Positions 35,042 through 46,417 of a stretch of 64,000 bases of DNA are shown here, piece after piece. The DNA lies in contig JAWZYU010000001.1 of assembly GCA_038380435.1 (NCBI GenBank), forward strand, positions 14,116,001 through 14,180,000, read 5' to 3'. Origin of the DNA: Ryuthela nishihirai. Taxonomy: Eukaryota > Arthropoda > Arachnida > Araneae > Heptathelidae. Both the position numbers and the translations under genes were made by a program. Within the stretch, counting starts at the first letter, position 1. The number at the start of each line of letters is the position of its first letter. Below the pieces are notes generated by a model. The model searched no databases. It saw only the letters and a program-made list of their open reading frames with translations, and had not been told where the DNA came from.

Positions 35042-35838
35042 CAGTGATTTTCAAACTTATTTTGGGGCGGGGGTGGCTCAGTCGGTAGCGCGCCAGGCTC
35101 GTAATCTGTAGTTCCCAGGTTCGAGTCCCAGGTGGGTCAGCGTTGAGATTTATCTGCGCAAAATTCCCCGCCCTGCCCACGGTCAGTAGGGGACACCGAT
35201 GGGCTTGGAAAGGCCGCCGTCCGTCGGATGGGACGTTAAGCCGTGGCCCCGTGTGCGGGAGAGCCATATCCTGTGCACGTTAAAGAACACGCTGGATGGC
35301 CTTGACGGGAGGCTACCATCTGTCTCCCAACAGCTGTTCCAGTGGGTCCCCTCCCCCAACCTTCTCTGAGCCTTCGGGGTCCATGTGACCTGGCCATTTA
35401 GCCCATGGTGTGCAAAAAAGTGCCGCTCAGAGGTAAAACAACCCAACCCAACCCAAACTTATTTTGCTCACGGCATACTATTTCTCGCCGTGAATACTGG
35501 CGAAATACTAAACATTTAAGTTGGCAACACCACGGGAAACTCGAGCATGCGCAATTTTCCTTCAATAATAGCCATTTCTGTGGAGTCGTTTGTAAATGCA
35601 GACCTATTCAGTTCAAGTTCTGACGTGTATTGAGAAGCTAATGGGTAACTCGTACCTGCTATGGGCACGCGATGCATTAATTTTGGTTTCAACATTAAAA
35701 TTTGATAAGGATAAGGTTTTGATTAAACGGAAAACGAAAATAAAGAATCAATGGCAGAAAGTAACAAAAAAAATGGTTTACAAATTTCCCTTTGTTTGCA
35801 ATGTCATTCAGTCGCGGCACACCTTTTGAGAACCACTG
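35042..35838. mobile_element. hAT-like non-autonomous element carrying a SINE
   Basis: The left end is CAGTGATTTTCAAACTTATT (35042) and the right end TTTTGAGAACCACTG (to 35838), decayed inverted repeats of the CAGTGGTTCTCAA type. GCTCACGGCATACTATTTC resumes right after the SINE, and GTCGCGGCACACC precedes the right end. Without the SINE it is about 400 bp. It holds no transposase. An 8-bp duplication is not evident. Confidence 0.72.
35052..35466 (+). mobile_element. SINE-1 copy, full length, perfect 13-bp TSD, nested in hAT MITE
   Basis: CAAACTTATTTTG occurs at 35052-35064 and 35454-35466. The head GGCTCAGTCGGTAGCGCGCC, the B box and the full body end in AAAACAACCCAACCCAACCC. It is among the least damaged copies and serves as the reference. 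Confidence 0.96.
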
Positions 35839-36689
35839 GTGTGTAGGGACAACATTCAAATCATTTAAGATCTAAAGGACAGCCTTATACAATGCACGTT
35901 GTAAACATCCCATAGGACAATGTTACGAGCAAAGTTGAGAACAGAGTTTATTCGACTTCATCATTTTGGCATTGATAATCATCTCATTGGACAGCTTGAT
36001 GCACACTAACATCTAACATGGGTACCGTTTAAGTTGTTGTTCGCAACAGTGACATGTTCCACCTAGTGGTACTTTTTGGAACAAATTTTTGTTCTTTACG
36101 TCATTCCAATCTGCATAACCTGACTATTGTCCAATAGAAATTTCAGCTGTGGTTTTTCAACTGTTTTTCGTCTGCAGGTCTTCGAAGCGAAGGAGCGTAA
36201 TTTTAACCACCTTGCACTGTGGATGACTGTAAAAATCCGTAAATGTATAGTATTATATATATTTTTCAGAGTTTCATAAATGCTTTTGTTATATAAGTAT
36301 TAACGTTTCAACTGATGGATGAATTGCATTTGGCGACATCCCTAATTAAATATTTTTAATACCTCTTTTAAATAATGTGCTATTTCAGAATGTTTTAAAA
36401 TTGATTTCAATTCTAGGAAGGTTGAGGGAATGTTTGTTGTAATAAAAGAAGTGTGGGCATTTGATGAGAGAGATTTATACCAATTGTGAATAAGCAAGTA
36501 ACTAAATAGAGTTTTGCAATGTTAATAATTATGTAAATAATAATTTTGTAAAAATTAAGTTTGGTGTTTTCTTGTTAATTGTTTTCCATGATACACTGAA
36601 TAATAATTAAATTTCCATCATAAAAGCATTGTGTAATATGGATTTAATACAAACCATATGCAGAGCCTAGTATATTGCTCTGATTAAGC
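35839..36689. other. No recognisable gene
   Basis: AT-rich sequence. Nothing recognised. Confidence 0.5.
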
Positions 36690-36950
36690 CCCCACATTGC
36701 CTTCGGTCAGAAAGGGGACAAGGTTTGGAAAGCCTCTGTCTGTTGGATGGAGGTTAATCCCTGACTCCGTGTTTTGAAGACCTTGTGCATGTCAAAGAAT
36801 ATGCTGAATGGCCATGACGGGAGACTCCATCTGACCTCTTACAGTGAGTGCCCTTCCCCAAACTTCTCAGAACCCTTGGGTCCTTGTGACTTGGCCCTTT
36901 GGCTCATTATGTGCAAAAAAAAAAAAAGAGTCTCAGAAATAAAACAACAG
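36690..36950 (+). mobile_element. SINE-1 relic, plus strand, old and 5'-truncated
   Basis: GGTCAGAAAGGGGACAAGG, CTGTTGGATGGAGGTTAA, GAATGGCCATGACGGGAGA and CTTCCCCAAACTTCTCAGA follow SINE-1 order at high divergence. A run of 13 A's lies at about 36917. Confidence 0.82.
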
Positions 36951-38324
36951 CTCAGCTCGATTTAGGAAAACTCCCGGAGCTTTGTTTCTGATTCTCTGTA
37001 GACTAAATTTTATGGATTTATTCATTTACGGTTGGGGCAGATATATGATGATGGATTAATGGGCTAAGAAGCTTTTATACGAAGTTAAAGAAAGACCTCG
37101 AGCTGAGAATAGACTCAATTCATGAACTTTTAATAAAGAACGAGCCTCCTTGATGGAAATATGCTTTAATGCCTAAGGAGGAGCAAAATATCTTAAAGAG
37201 CTCTTTGAACATCGAATCAGTCAACTTCATTCAATTTGTAATTACATGGTAAGCCAATATCCCATTAGAGCCACCGATTGAAAGCTTTCAGACGACATTT
37301 GGCATCAAATGAAGAATCTTTCATGTCTGGTCATTAAATTTTCTCGATGCTTCGTTTGAAACTAGAAATTTAAGGATCAAGGAAGAGTAATAGGTCACTG
37401 TTTGTCGTCATCTTAAGTGCTGCACATTAATCAACGAAATTCTGGTTCTTTTAAACTCGGAAGACTTCTCGTTAATAGTACTCGTCAGGAGATAGGAAGG
37501 AGGGAGGGGAGGGGTGAAGGTAGGGAGGAGGAGGGGGAGTCTTCTCTTTGTTCGAGAGAAAATTCAAGGCGCAGGAGACGATTTCTGGCCTCATCTCTTT
37601 TTACAGATTACACGTAATTTTTTTATTCAGATGAATTCTATTTTAAGACACAACTGATGATTATTACGCGCAAAAATCTTGTCACCTGCGGATAGGATAT
37701 TCGTAAGTTCTTTTGCGAATTAACCTAGTAAGATTTGAAGTGAGCGATCCATGAATTGTGAACTGATTCATTACGACATACAGTTGATCATATGAAAGTT
37801 GGTTCTTATATTGGAAATAATTAAAATCTGATTTGCTATATTGGAAATAATTAAAATCTGATTTGCTATATTGGAGGCCAATTAAATAAAGGTGGGCTGT
37901 ATCAAAAATCAATTAGCAATTCGTCAATTGTGTCAGTTTGCGTTTTGTGTTTGCCCTTTGGGAAAAGACGACGGCTTCTCGTCTCGAGGAGAAACTCCTC
38001 CTGGAGAAAATAGAATTAAAAATGTTTACCCAAAGTAGCCATAAACGCATGGAGTGGCTTGCAGACCTCCATGGTTTGCATTTATAGTAAATATATATTT
38101 TTACAGAACAAACGTAGGTGTCGTATAGTAAGAATACAAAAATAATACTACATATAATATAAAGAGTTCAGATTAAGGCAGGTGAGGATCCTGGCAGACC
38201 TCGTGTTGAGCAAATCCGTGTCGGGGAAAAATTAAACGTATTGGTAAAGATAAGTTACATTCCAGGCTAACGAAAATATCTCCAAATATTCCTCTTTGCT
38301 AATTACAATGTACGAGTTCACATC
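36951..38324. other. No recognisable gene; 30-bp tandem repeat
   Basis: TATATTGGAAATAATTAAAA plus TCTGATTTGC is repeated at 37807-37836 and 37837-37866, with a third partial unit. A G/A-rich purine tract lies at 37491-37540. No domain is seen in any frame. Confidence 0.6.
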
Positions 38325-38475
38325 ATCTTACACTGAAAGAACTATTTATTTTACACATCCACCTAATAACGTGTCGGTTCACCTTTCACCCTCATAACAG
38401 TAGCAACACGTCATGGCATGCACTCTACCAGTGTAGGAAACTTTTGAATGATATCGCTGCCACTGATTCGAGGAC
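38325..38475 (-). pseudogene. Tc1-like transposase C-terminal relic
   Basis: On the minus strand the peptide SDIIQKFPTLVECMP is followed by a stop and then RVATVMRVKGEPTRY with a terminal stop. This fits the LVxSMPRRVxxVxxxxGGPTRY ending common to Tc1-like transposases. The CGA-to-TGA change (Arg to stop) and missing upstream domains make it a remnant. Confidence 0.6.
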
Positions 38476-39512
38476 AGCCATTCATAACACACCGAGAGTT
38501 ACTGGTAGTTGGTTTCGGGCTCGAATGCGTCACTCTACCACAGATGGTGTCGAGAGAGCCAACATCTTTTATTTTCTTATTTATTGTTTTGTGCATATAA
38601 TAAAAATAATTTATTCGGTCAAATGCCATTGCAGAGTAGTAGTAGTATGAAACAAAAGAGTGAAAGAATTTCAAACATTTTCAAAAATATTATGTGTTTT
38701 TTAAAATGTTAAATACATTTGAAACGTTACAGATGAATTACAAATAAGAAAATTAGTGAGATTCCACACAGAATGCAGTGTTTAAAAAAATTAGTATATT
38801 TGACCACGAGTCACAGAAAAAGGCTGTTTGTGAAGAAGCCTGATCAGCCTAGGACCCCTGTTTGAAAGTGGCATGCAAATGTGTTTGTGAGAGATGCTAA
38901 TTATATATATATATGTTATTATATATATACAAGATATTTTGTTCTCTACATAGTATACACTTTGATAGAGCTATATCAGGCATAATTGCAATGGGCTTCA
39001 ATAACCATGGTGTGTCATGGAAAAGAATTAAACAGTAATGTTCCATGTATTGAAATGGCGAAAATTGAAATTAATATTTCCAAATCCCATGTAAGAAATT
39101 TAATTTAAACACGCTCCATTAAAAAAAATTTTAATTCCTTTTTAAAGTTAACTTTATTAGTAATAAGTTGCAGGTCTGATGATACGGTATTCCAGATTTT
39201 GGACTCTGTCGAGTTTATGTTATTGTGTATCATAGATGTCCTTTATTATGTAGGAATTAGTTTGTTTATACCACGTGTAGCGTAATTGTGATGAAAAGTT
39301 AACAAATTTAAAATGTCTTTGTGAATATTTTGGTGAATTCGGTCAAACATAAGGGATATTTTGTATGAATAAATTTATGTTCAGTTAGAATATTATTTGG
39401 GTAATTATGATTTTACACTAATCGTATATGAGAATCCTGTAACATTAAAGAATTTGTTTATTGAAATTCGCGTTTTGTTGAGATTAAATAATAATTCGAC
39501 ATGATTCTACCG
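38476..39512. other. No recognisable gene; (TA)n tract
   Basis: AT-rich, with an ATATAT dinucleotide tract at about 38902-38930. Confidence 0.55.
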
Positions 39513-39834
39513 AATCCTACAATAGTCCGCAAAACTCCTCGCCCTGTCCACGGTTAGTAGGGGACACCGATGGGCTTGGAAACGCCGCCGTCCGACGGAT
39601 GGGACGTTAAGCCATGGCTCTGTTTGCGGGAGAGTTATACCCTGTGCACGTTAAAGAACACACTGGATGGCCTTGACGGAAGGCTACCATCTGACTTTCA
39701 ACAGCTGTTCCAGTGGGTCTCCTCCCCCAACTTTCTCTGAGCTTTCGGGGTCCTTGTGACCTGGCCATTTAGCTTATTGTGTGCAAAAAAGTGCCGCTCA
39801 GAGGTAAAACCACCCAACCAAATCCTACAGTAGT
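39513..39834 (+). mobile_element. SINE-1 copy, 5'-truncated, with 14-bp TSD
   Basis: AATCCTACAATAGT (39513-39526) and AATCCTACAGTAGT (39821-39834) match 13/14 and flank a SINE body that starts at CCGCAAAACTCC, after the tRNA head. A truncated copy with its own duplication shows insertion of an incomplete cDNA. Confidence 0.93.
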
Positions 39835-39892
39835 TCAGTCGACAGTCGAATACCGACAGTCATCTTTCCCCAGACTAGATAACAATAGTTTA

Positions 39893-40300
39893 CTTGTGAC
39901 ATAGGGGCGGGGGTGGTTCAGTCGGTAGGGTGCCAGACTCGTAATCTGTAGTTCCCAGGTTCGATTCCCAGCTGGGTCAGCGTTGAGATTTATCTCCGCA
40001 AAATTCCCCGCCCTGCCCACGGTCAGTAGGGGACACCGATGGGCTTGGAAAGGCCGCCGTCTGTCGGATGGGAAGTTAAGCCGTGGCCCCGTGTGCGGGA
40101 GAGCCATACCCTGTGCACGTTAAAGAACACTCTGGATGGCCTTGACGGGAGGCTACCATCTGTTTCCTAACAGCTGTTCCAGTGGGTCCCCTCCCCCAAC
40201 CTTCTCTGAGACATCGGGGTCCATGTGACCTGGCCATTTAGCCTATGGTGTGCAAAAAGTGCCGCTCAGAGGTAAAACAACCCAACCTACATGTGACATG
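39893..40300 (+). mobile_element. SINE-1 copy, full length, short TSD
   Basis: The head GTTCAGTCGGTAGGGTGCC and B box GGTTCGATTCC are followed by the complete body and an AAAACAACCCAACC tail. TGTGACAT lies just before the head and again after the tail (8 bp). The A box carries changes. Confidence 0.92.
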
Positions 40301-40640
40301 ACTAAGGTATGAAAGAATAGTAGCTTAATATTACTGGGAAGACATGATTGATTTTACTAATTACTCCAATATTTTTACTTATTTTGTTACATTTTTACAG
40401 ACACAGAGTATATGCGAACTCCATTTCAAATTATCTATCAAAACCACTCCAAGAAATTTAATTTCATTTACAATGGTTATCTGTTGGTTATGGACAGAAA
40501 CGTCTTGGTTTATATTTAAAGATTTGAGATGCGAATGAAAAATTATTCCCTTACTTTTCATGTGATTGAGTGTCAAAAGGTTACACTGAAACCAGTTGAG
40601 GTATTTGTTGATTTCAATATTCGCGATATCCATTGCATAG
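40301..40640 (-). pseudogene. Jockey/CR1-type LINE H, reverse-transcriptase C-terminal piece
   Basis: The minus-strand frame at 40379-40633 contains LNWFQCNLLTLNHMKSKGII and EIKFLGVVLIDNLKWSSHI. These are the WFxxNKLxLNxxKT and FLGVxxDxxLxWxxHI blocks that follow the catalytic YADD in Jockey/CR1-type reverse transcriptases. The preceding part of the enzyme lies on the same strand at 41430-42590. Between them sit a plus-strand LINE piece and a SINE-2. Confidence 0.85.
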
Positions 40641-41221
40641 TAAGGATAATAATGCAGTAAAATAAATTAGTGATACCCTCACACATTAATCTAAAATACA
40701 ATGACATTGCAGACACTTTAGCAAAAAATGCAAAAAACCTGAACCATTCTATGAATTCCCCATATCATTTTCTACTGCATAAAAACTTAATAAAAAACAC
40801 ATGAAGAGTACACTTCAAAATTGGTATTCCACACATGTAAGTCACGCACACAGATACTTAATTTCACATGAAATTAATAAATTCAACAATTATGGATTAC
40901 AGAAAAAAAAGGAAATTAGTATAATATTAAGAATCAAAGCCAACCTAGCATTAACAAAAACCATGCTCTTTAAAATGAATAAAATAAATTCACCAAATTG
41001 TCTAAAATGTAATGAACCACAAACAATAGAACACATAATTTTTCAATGTAAAGAATTTACAGACGAAAGAAATAAATACTTCCAAAAACTCAGAAAACAT
41101 AGAAGTAATCAATTTTACTTTCAATCAATCCTTGAATCAAAAGAAAAAGCACTTAAACCCATATACTATCACCTACTAATAAATTTTCTAAAGAACATAG
41201 ACTGTTTAAATTCCTTATAAA
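40641..41221 (+). pseudogene. RNase H-type LINE tail with zinc knuckle, inserted in LINE H
   Basis: The end of an RNase H domain is readable near 40690 (YNDIADTLAKNAKN). The 139-residue frame at 40801-41220 follows, with IILRIKANLALTKTMLFKMN and a Cys-His cluster CLKCNEPQTIEHIIFQC (residue spacing C-x2-C-x8-H-x4-C), the usual tail of RNase H-bearing LINEs. One frame break separates the two. It is 5'-truncated and its 3' end abuts the SINE-2 tail. Confidence 0.8.
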
Positions 41222-41422
41222 AATAAATACCCCCTCAAACAGCTGCTTGCCACAGAATTCTGACAGGAGTCAGTCAGTTTGTATGCCATAGTAGAAGGTC
41301 TGTAAGGATGGCAGGACCTCAGCAGAAAAACAACACATACATCACTGCCTTACCCGGGGCTCGAACCCAGGTCCCTTAGATCAACAGCAAAGCGCGCTAA
41401 CCACTCGACCACGGGACGGTTA
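41222..41422 (-). mobile_element. SINE-2 copy, minus strand
   Basis: Read on the minus strand, GTCGAGTGGTTAGCGCGC (A-box region) and CCTGGGTTCGAGCCCCGGG (B box) are followed by TTTTTCTGCTGAGGTCCTGC, AGACCTTCTACTATGG, GACTCCTGTCAGAATTCTG and GAGGGGGTATTTATTTT. It is better preserved than the copy at 11165. It joins the neighbouring LINE tail-to-tail. Confidence 0.88.
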
Positions 41423-42590
41423 AAGGAAGTATATAGAAAGAAAATAATATCAAAATAGAAATGAAATCTGTCAAAAGTGCCTGAATGAGTCTTCGGGGAA
41501 ACGAGAGTTGTCCTTGAAGGAATATTCAATTGTTGATGTGTGATATGTATGTATGTCATCTGCATATAGTATGGGACTAAAATTCCTGCTAGCAATAAAA
41601 CTGTAATTAACATAAATTAAAAATAGAAGTGGACCCAAAGCAGAACCGTGTGGCACGCCATGCTCACTAATTAATAAGCTCGAATTTTATATTATTCATT
41701 TTAACATGTTGTTTCCTACTAGCAAGATAGCATTTCAACAAGTTTTGAATTGGACCCCTTACACCAATGTAATATAATTTGTCTAGCAGAACAGTATGAG
41801 ATATTGTGTCAAAAGCCTTGGATAAGTAAAAAAAATATGTCAACAGTTGTTAAACTCTAGTCAAAATTTGTATGTAATACGTTGAGAACAAAAAGTATAG
41901 CTGTTTCGGTAATTTTATTATTGCGAAAACCATACTGATTATCATGTAGATATATTTATATAAAAACAATTAAGCGAGTACTTAGTTTTTGAAACCATTT
42001 GCTGAAAACTGATAATATGGATATGGGCCTATAATTAGAAATTTTAGTTTTATCTCCATATTTATGAATACATATTGCTTTGCTAATCTTTAACAGATTA
42101 GGAAATTTACCCGATGAAATACATGAGTTGAAAATTGCTACCAAAGGATTCGCAAGTATTTCAATGACATATTTAATAGTTCCAGGATGAAAGTCATCGT
42201 GCCCGATTCTTTATTGGGTTCTAAATAGTTCAAAGTGTTTAAGGGTTCGTCTTCTGATAAAGGAACAAAACATATGGAATGTAAATTAGAAGAATCAACA
42301 AGAAAATTAGAATATTGCTCCACAGTTGGTGGAATCTGCGAAAATAGTTTTTTTTGGAAGTTTCGTAAAATATATTTACTATTTCATTTATATCTTTAAT
42401 GTTTTTTTATCGTCATAATTAATTTCATCAATATATGAGACTTTTTTGTTTGGGTTAATTAGCTCATTTAAATTCTTCCATGTTTTATGAGAGGAATGAT
42501 TCAAAAAGAGTTTTGGTAGTAAATTTTTCCCCAAGTCTATGTCTTTAACAAGTAGATTGCGAAATATAATACAACACAATGCAATTTATT
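41423..42590 (-). pseudogene. Jockey/CR1-type LINE H, linker and reverse-transcriptase N-terminal part
   Basis: From right to left: the linker with TWKNLNELINPNKKVSYIDE (42388-42579), the region ending LNYLEPNKESG (42138-42323), NYRPISILSVFSKWFQK (41956-42144; reverse-transcriptase motif 1), then HGSALGPLLFLIYVN and ILYADDIHTYHTSTIE (41471-41656; catalytic Asp pair in YADD). Several frameshifts separate the pieces. It continues after the insertion at 40301-40640. Confidence 0.87.
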
Positions 42591-43260
42591 CACATTTTTC
42601 GAGTACAGTAGTGCATTGTTACATTTCAAATTTGCTTACAGGAATCATTGTAATATTTTTACATTTCCTTTTAACAATATATTTACAGCAATATAATGTA
42701 CAATACATTCTGTATGATCACAATTTAGTATATACCCACGCGAGTAAACTCGTTTGTGGGGTAGTAATATTTTTGATTAAAAACTTTTATTTTGCAGACG
42801 TTGCTTACAGTATGGGAATTTTTATGTTCATTACAAGCAACCGTGGTGTAAAAAACATAGAAGTTTATTTAAACATATCGAAAATTTTCAAGCTTCAGCT
42901 CAAATGTTATCCATTTTTTTAATTCCTTTGATAAATCAATTTTATATACTAAAGGTTTTATACAACTTGGGATCAGATTATAAATTTTTACAGCTAAATA
43001 AATATAATATCTGGTGACAATATTTTTCTTAACCATAAACCCTTCTATTAACAGATTTTCTGACAACCTGGTATCTGTTACAAAATGTCTAATTTTTTGT
43101 TTGTTCCAAGATTTCTGCAAATGTTTCATTGAGTTAAATATGTATAATTTCCTTAATTTCATAATTTCTAGTGACGGTAACATTGATTTACATTGTCTCT
43201 TCTTCTTTTTTTCATAATACATCGAATATATGATTTTGAACTCCTAGTCTTGAGAATTTT
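42591..43260 (-). pseudogene. LINE C-terminal tail, minus strand
   Basis: The 117-residue frame at 42869-43222 contains NKQKIRHFVTDTRLSENL and YLAVKIYNLIPSCIKP. The latter resembles the AxKIYNxLPxxIK block near the end of Jockey/CR1-type polyproteins. It lies 5' of LINE H on the same strand, so it must be the tail of a different copy. Confidence 0.6.
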
Positions 43261-44049
43261 AAAGTCATTTGGATCTTTTGTTACTGAGAACTTTTTAAAA
43301 AGTTAATTTTTATATTTGATACGTTGGTATCTTGCGGATGACATCCAAAGCTTTTTAAGATTTTTGAATTACCTGTAATTATGTGTGGGAAATGCAAATC
43401 ATAAATTTGTTTAGTATATTTCTGCTATTCAGCACTGTCCTGGATGGGAATGTTGTTCAATAGATGTCAGTCGTGGCCTAGTTGTGTACTTTTTCCAGAT
43501 GCTTGGGGAAATGAGGGCCAATGATTTTATTGCTTCGTCGCTCGACTCCCTTTATATAGCAGGAGGGGTTAAGGTTGTGAGCCACCAAGAGTAGCCACAG
43601 GGAGAGGCAGACATAACCTAGGCAAAAAGAGAGTGGCTTAGGAAAGGAGGAGGCACGTTCATTTAACTCGTCAAAGTGACGAATCTCTAAAAAACCCTAC
43701 AATATCAGGGTTCGGTTTTGTGTGAACTAAGATATGTAGGAAGGGATTAGGATATCATGTCACCGAGTTTTGAGGTGTAAAGCGATTTCTGTACTGGGAG
43801 ATACAGATTTTCACCTCATTAAGTAAATACCTTCAAAAGCAAAACAAAACTGAAACTATGATAAGCTGACTGGAGAAAGTTTCGAAAGTTTATGAAATTA
43901 AGCCATTTCATTCAACAAAGAGTTTATCACAGGTAAGACTTAGAGAATCAAGACCATTCCCATATTGTATGTTCACTGGTTTCCATATTTTAAGGAAAAT
44001 CCCTTTTTTAAGTCAATGGGAAGCTAACGTCAATGCTCTGTAACTTTTA
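43261..44049. other. No recognisable gene
   Basis: AT-rich with a GC-richer patch at about 43480-43650 of unknown nature. Confidence 0.5.
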
Positions 44050-44450
44050 AAATAAGTTTTTTGTTTTGAAAAATGTGTTTGCAAATAAAGGTCTCGATCA
44101 AATATATCAATATCTCGATTTTCAGCAATAGTCGTTCAGTATTTAATGAGTTATGGAAGTTTGAATATTTAGCGATAACAATGCCAGCCACAAAAATTGA
44201 CTTCAAAAGTTAATTAAACTTGATAATAAGTATTGGATCAAAGTGTTTAATAAAATAAGTTTTTATATTAGAACTTTGTATAAATAATTCTTTCACTATT
44301 CAGTTTTGTATAAGCAATGTTCAGGATTGCTGTTGTTAAATATTCAAACTTCCATAACTTATGAAATAACTGAATGAATATTGTTGAAAATCGAGATATT
44401 GATTTATTTCATTGAGATCTTTATCTGCAATCACATTTTTCGAAACAAAA
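44050..44450. mobile_element. Unnamed MITE family M, copy 2
   Basis: The left arm (GAAAAATGTGTTTGCAAATA to TGAGTTATGGAAGTTTGAAT, about 44066-44170) is inverted at 44336-44445 (TTCAAACTTCCATAACTTAT to TGCAATCACATTTTTCGAAA). Arms are roughly 85% similar by eye. The interior GATAATAAGTATTGGATCA resembles the interior of copy 1 near 29577. No transposase is present. Confidence 0.75.
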
Positions 44451-45130
44451 ACAAAATCAACATGACAGTTGGGGTCCATGGTCTTGTGTGGTCTAAGCTA
44501 CACACATCACCACCCGTTGACATGTTGCAATTGAACCTCGATTTCTCAGACCAAGCTATCCATTTCCAGTCTTCGACAGTCCGTTGGCGATGTTCCTTTA
44601 CCCACTGCGACTTTACAACCTGATGACCTGATGTTAACAAGGGTATTCGACGTGGGAGTCGGTTACCATAGCCCAGTCAATGGTAAGTCGAATGGTCTTT
44701 GCACAAACCTTCATAGCTTCCTTGTCATTGAATGCCAAAATTATCCTTGTGCTCTCCATTCCGACGTTGCGATATGGGAGAGGTAGCACTTATCCCGAAC
44801 ATCAAATGCGCAGTTATAAATTTTCCATAGCAGCTGCAAGTTTTTCTGGTTTTGATGTAGTCCTTGTACACATGTGTGATGGTTGTATGAAGAAATCCCA
44901 GATATGCTGCAGCCGTGAATATAGAGCACCACTATCCTCCTCACACCAACTATCTGCCAACGATCGAACTATCTCAGGTCGCCGTGTAATAACAGTCGCA
45001 GATACGCTGTACACAGCATCTGATCTATTAATAGCTCACAACGGTTTTCAGCTGACTGCATTATTGTGGCAGAGTAGGGCAGACTTGTTTATGTGTGCGG
45101 TGTGTAGTCGATGGTTGTGGTCTGCATAAT
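44420..45130 (-). pseudogene. Tc1-like transposase relic, minus strand
   Basis: The clearest block, at 44431-44640, reads RTVEDWKWIAWSEKSRFNCN, the TVEDWKxVxWSDESRF segment with the catalytic Asp replaced by Glu. Upstream minus-strand frames at 44741-45014 carry shifted remnants of the N-terminal half, including RRPEIVRSLADSWCEEDS. Frameshifts and stops abound. The 149-residue plus-strand frame at 44680-45129 is its shadow. Confidence 0.68.
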
Positions 45131-45629
45131 AAATTGCGATTTCAGTGTATATCAATATTGTAGAAGCGATCTTCAGAATTCCACGAAGTTACGATTTAAT
45201 TATCGAAACGGTGTAAATCGAAAATGATTTTAACAGAAAAATAAACCATATAAGGGGGGTTAAGTTCCTGACGAAATATCAGCCGTGCAACCTTTTAACG
45301 AATATATAACATGTTTAATTAACCATCAATCACGATTAAAATACAATAATTGTGATACAATTAGTGCTAAGAAAGGTCTTCGTAATATTTTCGATTTAAA
45401 CAGGAAAGGTCTCGGTTACCTGGAACCTTTTTTCTTGGATCGATCATTCTATGATGCTGAGTTTGATGTGAATCCATAATAATATTAATTTCTTTTCATC
45501 TCAGGAACAAGTACTCCACTTTGCCTTGTAAAGATACTTATAAAGCTACGTTTTAATTTAAAACCTGATTTAAACAATGATTCTGGTCTTTTCTGTCACA
45601 TTTATTTTGCACAATTTTATGAGCAAGGC
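45131..45629. other. No recognisable gene
   Basis: AT-rich sequence with nothing recognised. Confidence 0.5.
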
Positions 45630-45965
45630 TGTGACGGGAGAGCGTCAGGCTCACGATCTGAGGTTAATTTCAGGATAAATTTCTTTGATCCTCCCTCTCT
45701 GCTCTTGAGGATAATTTCTTTGATAACCCCTCTCTGTTCTCGGTGAGAAAGGGGGCACTGAAAAAAGAAAGACGTATTGAGAAAGGAAAAGACATATTAC
45801 GCATGTAAAAGAACACGCTGGATGGCCTTGATGGTAAGTTTCCATCTGTGCCCTCTCTCTGTCCTTTCATCAGCCCTCCTCCGTGCCTTTGGGGCTCTTG
45901 TGGCCTAGACATTTAGTTCATTGTGTGCATAAAAGTGCCACTCAGAAGTAAAATAACCCAACGAA
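45630..45965 (+). mobile_element. SINE-1-related copy, diverged
   Basis: AAAGAACACGCTGGATGGCC, CTTTGGGGCTCTTGTGGCC, CATTTAGTTCATTGTGTGC and AAAGTGCCACTCAGAAGTAA match the SINE-1 3' half. The 5' half is replaced by a duplicated TTTCTTTGAT(C/A) CC(T/C)CTCTCT segment. It may be a distinct subfamily. Confidence 0.78.
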
Positions 45966-46088
45966 TAAGAGCGAACTGTGAATAAGTGCGAATTGTGTTC
46001 AACAATCGTTAAAATTTTCGATTTCTTCCCCACCCAAAATTTCTTGTGTTTTTATTCTTTTCGCTTGCTTGTTCAGAGGGCACAGGTG

Positions 46089-46417
46089 TCGAAGCGCAGT
46101 TGGACTGGGTTCAGTTGCTTTACCTCTAAGAGGAACTTTTTTGCACACCATGGGCTAAATGGCCAGGTCACTAGGACCCCGAAGGCTCAGAGAAGGTGGG
46201 GGAGGGGGACCCACTGAAACAGCTGTTGGGAGACAGATGGTAGCCTCCGGTCAAGGCCATCCAGCGTGTTCTTTAACGTGCACAGGGTATGGCTCTCCTG
46301 CACACGGGGCCATGGCTTAACATCCCATCCGACAGACGGCGGCCTTTCCAAGCCCATCGGTATCCCCTACTGACCGTGCGTAGGGCGGGGAGTTTTGCGG
46401 AGATATCGAAGCTCAGT
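46089..46417 (-). mobile_element. SINE-1 copy, minus strand, 5'-truncated, 12-bp TSD
   Basis: TCGAAGCGCAGT (46089-46100) and TCGAAGCTCAGT (46406-46417) match 11/12. The body runs from tail complement to GGGGAGTTTTGCGGAGATA and lacks the tRNA head. Confidence 0.92.

Noticed and set aside
37491..37545. G-rich purine tract as a functional G-quadruplex or regulatory site
   Set aside because: GGGAGGGGAGGGG-type purine runs are common in low-complexity DNA, and no gene lies nearby to be regulated.
44680..45129. 149-residue plus-strand frame
   Set aside because: Antisense shadow of a Tc1-like relic on the minus strand (TVEDWKWIAWSEKSRF at 44431-44640).
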